Positions 5,382 through 6,678 of a stretch of 6,678 nucleotides of DNA are shown here, piece after piece (the first letter of the stretch is position 1; each line of letters starts with the position of its first letter). Source of the stretch: Desulfobacterales bacterium (GTDB taxonomy: Bacteria > Desulfobacterota > Desulfobacteria > Desulfobacterales > JAFDCJ01); NCBI GenBank assembly GCA_029932495.1, contig JAOZPY010000150.1, positions 1 through 6,678 on the forward strand. Reading direction: 5' to 3'. The translations under genes and the position numbers were made by a program. The notes under the pieces were generated by a model. That model searched no databases, was not told the DNA's origin, and saw only the letters and a program-made list of their open reading frames with translations.

Positions 5382-6678
5382 TTAAATGCGTCCGGACATT
5401 TTGCCGCCACCTTTTTTCAAAAACCCCTCATAGTGGCGGCTCAACATGTGGGATTCCATCTGCGCAATCGTATCAATGGCCACGCCAACCACAATGAGCA
5501 AGGCCGTACCGCCAAAATAAAACGGCACATTGAAACGCGTAATTAAAATGGACGGCAGCACGCAGACCGCCGACACATAAACAGCGCCGCCCAGCGTTAT
5601 GCGCGTCAACACTTTGTCGATATAATCCGCGGTACGCTTGCCCGGACGGATGCCCGGAATATATCCGCCTGCTTTTTTCATATTGTCAGCCACATCCACC
5701 GGGTTAAAGGTAACTGCGGTGTAAAAATAACAGAAGAAAAAGATAAAGGCGACAAACAACAGTTCATAAACAATATTTCCCGGACGCATCGCACTGGCAA
5801 CGTTCTGGATCCAGGGGATTTTGATAAAACTGCCAATGGTCGCCGGAAACATAATAATTGATGAGGCAAAAATTGGCGGAATCACCCCGGAGGTATTGAT
5901 TTTTAGCGGTAGGTGGGTGCTTTGCCCCCCGTACATCCGCCGCCCCACTACGCGTTTGGCATATTGAACGGGAATGCGACGCTGCCCCTGTTCAACATAA
6001 ATAATAAAGGCGACCACCGCCACCATCAAAACAGCTAAAATCAAGATGGCGAAAATTCCCATCTCGCCGGTGGCCAGCAGGCGGACCGTGTTTGCCGAGG
6101 CAGCCGGCAGTCGGGTAATAATGCCGGCAAAGATGATCAGCGAAATGCCGTTTCCAATACCCCGTTCGGTGATCTGTTCTCCGAGCCACATAATAAAGGC
6201 CGTGCCGGCGGTCAGCGTGATCACCGTCATTATCCGAAAGGCCCAGCCCGGTATCAAAACAACCGGCGCCCCTCCGGGAGCGCTCATACTTTCAAGGCCA
6301 ACGCTGATTCCAAAACCCTGGATGACACTGAGAAGGACCGTGCCATAGCGGGTGTACTGGGTAATTTTTTTGTGCCCCTGTTCTCCCTCTTTTTTTAGCT
6401 GTTCCAGATGGGGGATGACCACCGTCAACAGCTGCAATATAATCGAGGCACTGATGTATGGCATGATTCCCAGTGCAAACACAGATAGCTTTTCAAAAGC
6501 GCCGCCGGAAAACATGTTGAAAATACCGAATATCGTCCCCTGGGCCCTTGCGAAAAAAGAGGCCAGTGCGACACTGTCGATGCCCGGAACCGGCACATGT
6601 ACACCGACACGGTAAACCATTAACAGCGCCAGGGTGAAGATGATCCTTTTTTTCAATTCGGGTATTTTAAATACGTTC
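5382..6678 (-). CDS. secY: Preprotein translocase subunit SecY (5'-truncated by window edge)
   Basis: SecY is the pore-forming inner-membrane subunit of the SecYEG translocon. About 430 residues are visible with ten hydrophobic segments. Numbering from the TTG at 6656, signatures include GVHVPVPGID (18-27), FSGGAFEKLSVFALGIMPYI (49-68), KKEGEQGHKKITQYTRYGT (88-106), WLGEQITERGIGNGISLIIF (157-176), GQSTHLPLKINTSGVIP (244-260), the cytosolic C5 loop with YIPGIRPGKRTADYID (332-347), and VPFYFGGTALLIVV (377-390). The frame stays open past that TTG to the right edge, adding NVFKIPE directly before KKR-type SecY sequence, so the true start lies beyond the window and the TTG is internal. The C-terminus (GGGKMSGRI) is basic and cytosolic as usual. 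The stop is TAA at 5384-5382. It is the first gene of the visible operon segment. Confidence 0.97.
   Translation of the reverse strand, partial: NVFKIPELKKRIIFTLALLMVYRVGVHVPVPGIDSVALASFFARAQGTIFGIFNMFSGGAFEKLSVFALGIMPYISASIILQLLTVVIPHLEQLKKEGEQGHKKITQYTRYGTVLLSVIQGFGISVGLESMSAPGGAPVVLIPGWAFRIMTVITLTAGTAFIMWLGEQITERGIGNGISLIIFAGIITRLPAASANTVRLLATGEMGIFAILILAVLMVAVVAFIIYVEQGQRRIPVQYAKRVVGRRMYGGQSTHLPLKINTSGVIPPIFASSIIMFPATIGSFIKIPWIQNVASAMRPGNIVYELLFVAFIFFFCYFYTAVTFNPVDVADNMKKAGGYIPGIRPGKRTADYIDKVLTRITLGGAVYVSAVCVLPSILITRFNVPFYFGGTALLIVVGVAIDTIAQMESHMLSRHYEGFLKKGGGKMSGRI

Noticed and set aside
5081..5410. A 109-aa version of IF-1 starting inside secY
   Set aside because: The extra 37 residues match nothing in the family; ATG at 5299 has its own GGGAG and gives the standard 72-aa protein.
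6654..6656. TTG as the secY start codon
   Set aside because: The frame continues upstream to the window edge and encodes a NVFKIPE-type segment that fits the conserved SecY N-terminus, so the TTG encodes an internal Leu.

Overview
This window holds the distal part of a bacterial spc/alpha ribosomal-protein operon on the minus strand, meeting an unrelated plus-strand gene tail to tail. Read in the direction of transcription (right to left) the operon is secY (5' end cut by the window edge), infA, rpmJ, rpsM, rpsK, rpsD, rpoA, rplQ. It ends at a strong bidirectional intrinsic terminator at about 1227-1266. The plus-strand gene at the left encodes a redox protein with two thioredoxin folds, the second carrying CTYC, followed by a helical HEAT-like C-terminal region.

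The gene order rpsM-rpsK-rpsD-rpoA-rplQ, a four-cysteine zinc-type S4, a cysteine-containing L36, a short standard IF-1 and the sequence style of SecY and RpoA suggest a Gram-negative, Desulfobacterota/deltaproteobacterial-type organism. This placement is inference from protein style and intergenic repeat style; no phylogeny was run.

Region by region: 1-1063 is the thioredoxin/HEAT gene, whose frame is open to the left edge. 1064-1226 is an AT-rich spacer with a degenerate 7-bp tandem array. 1227-1266 is the shared terminator. 1305-2093 is rplQ, whose product is about twice the usual length because of a 144-residue lysine/alanine tail. 2102-3121 is rpoA, 3217-3846 rpsD, 3981-4370 rpsK, 4467-4850 rpsM, 4864-4977 rpmJ (too short for a standard ORF cutoff), 5081-5299 infA, and 5382 to the right edge is secY.

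The operon supplies the Sec translocon channel, initiation factor 1, four small- or large-subunit proteins of the alpha cluster, RNA polymerase alpha and L17, so translation, secretion and transcription capacity are co-expressed. The genes are ordinary housekeeping genes. The unusual elements are the L17 tail, the absence of adk and map between secY and infA, and short-period (7- or 8-bp) degenerate tandem repeats, each with a different unit, in three of the spacers. I see no new defence, mobile or CRISPR system.
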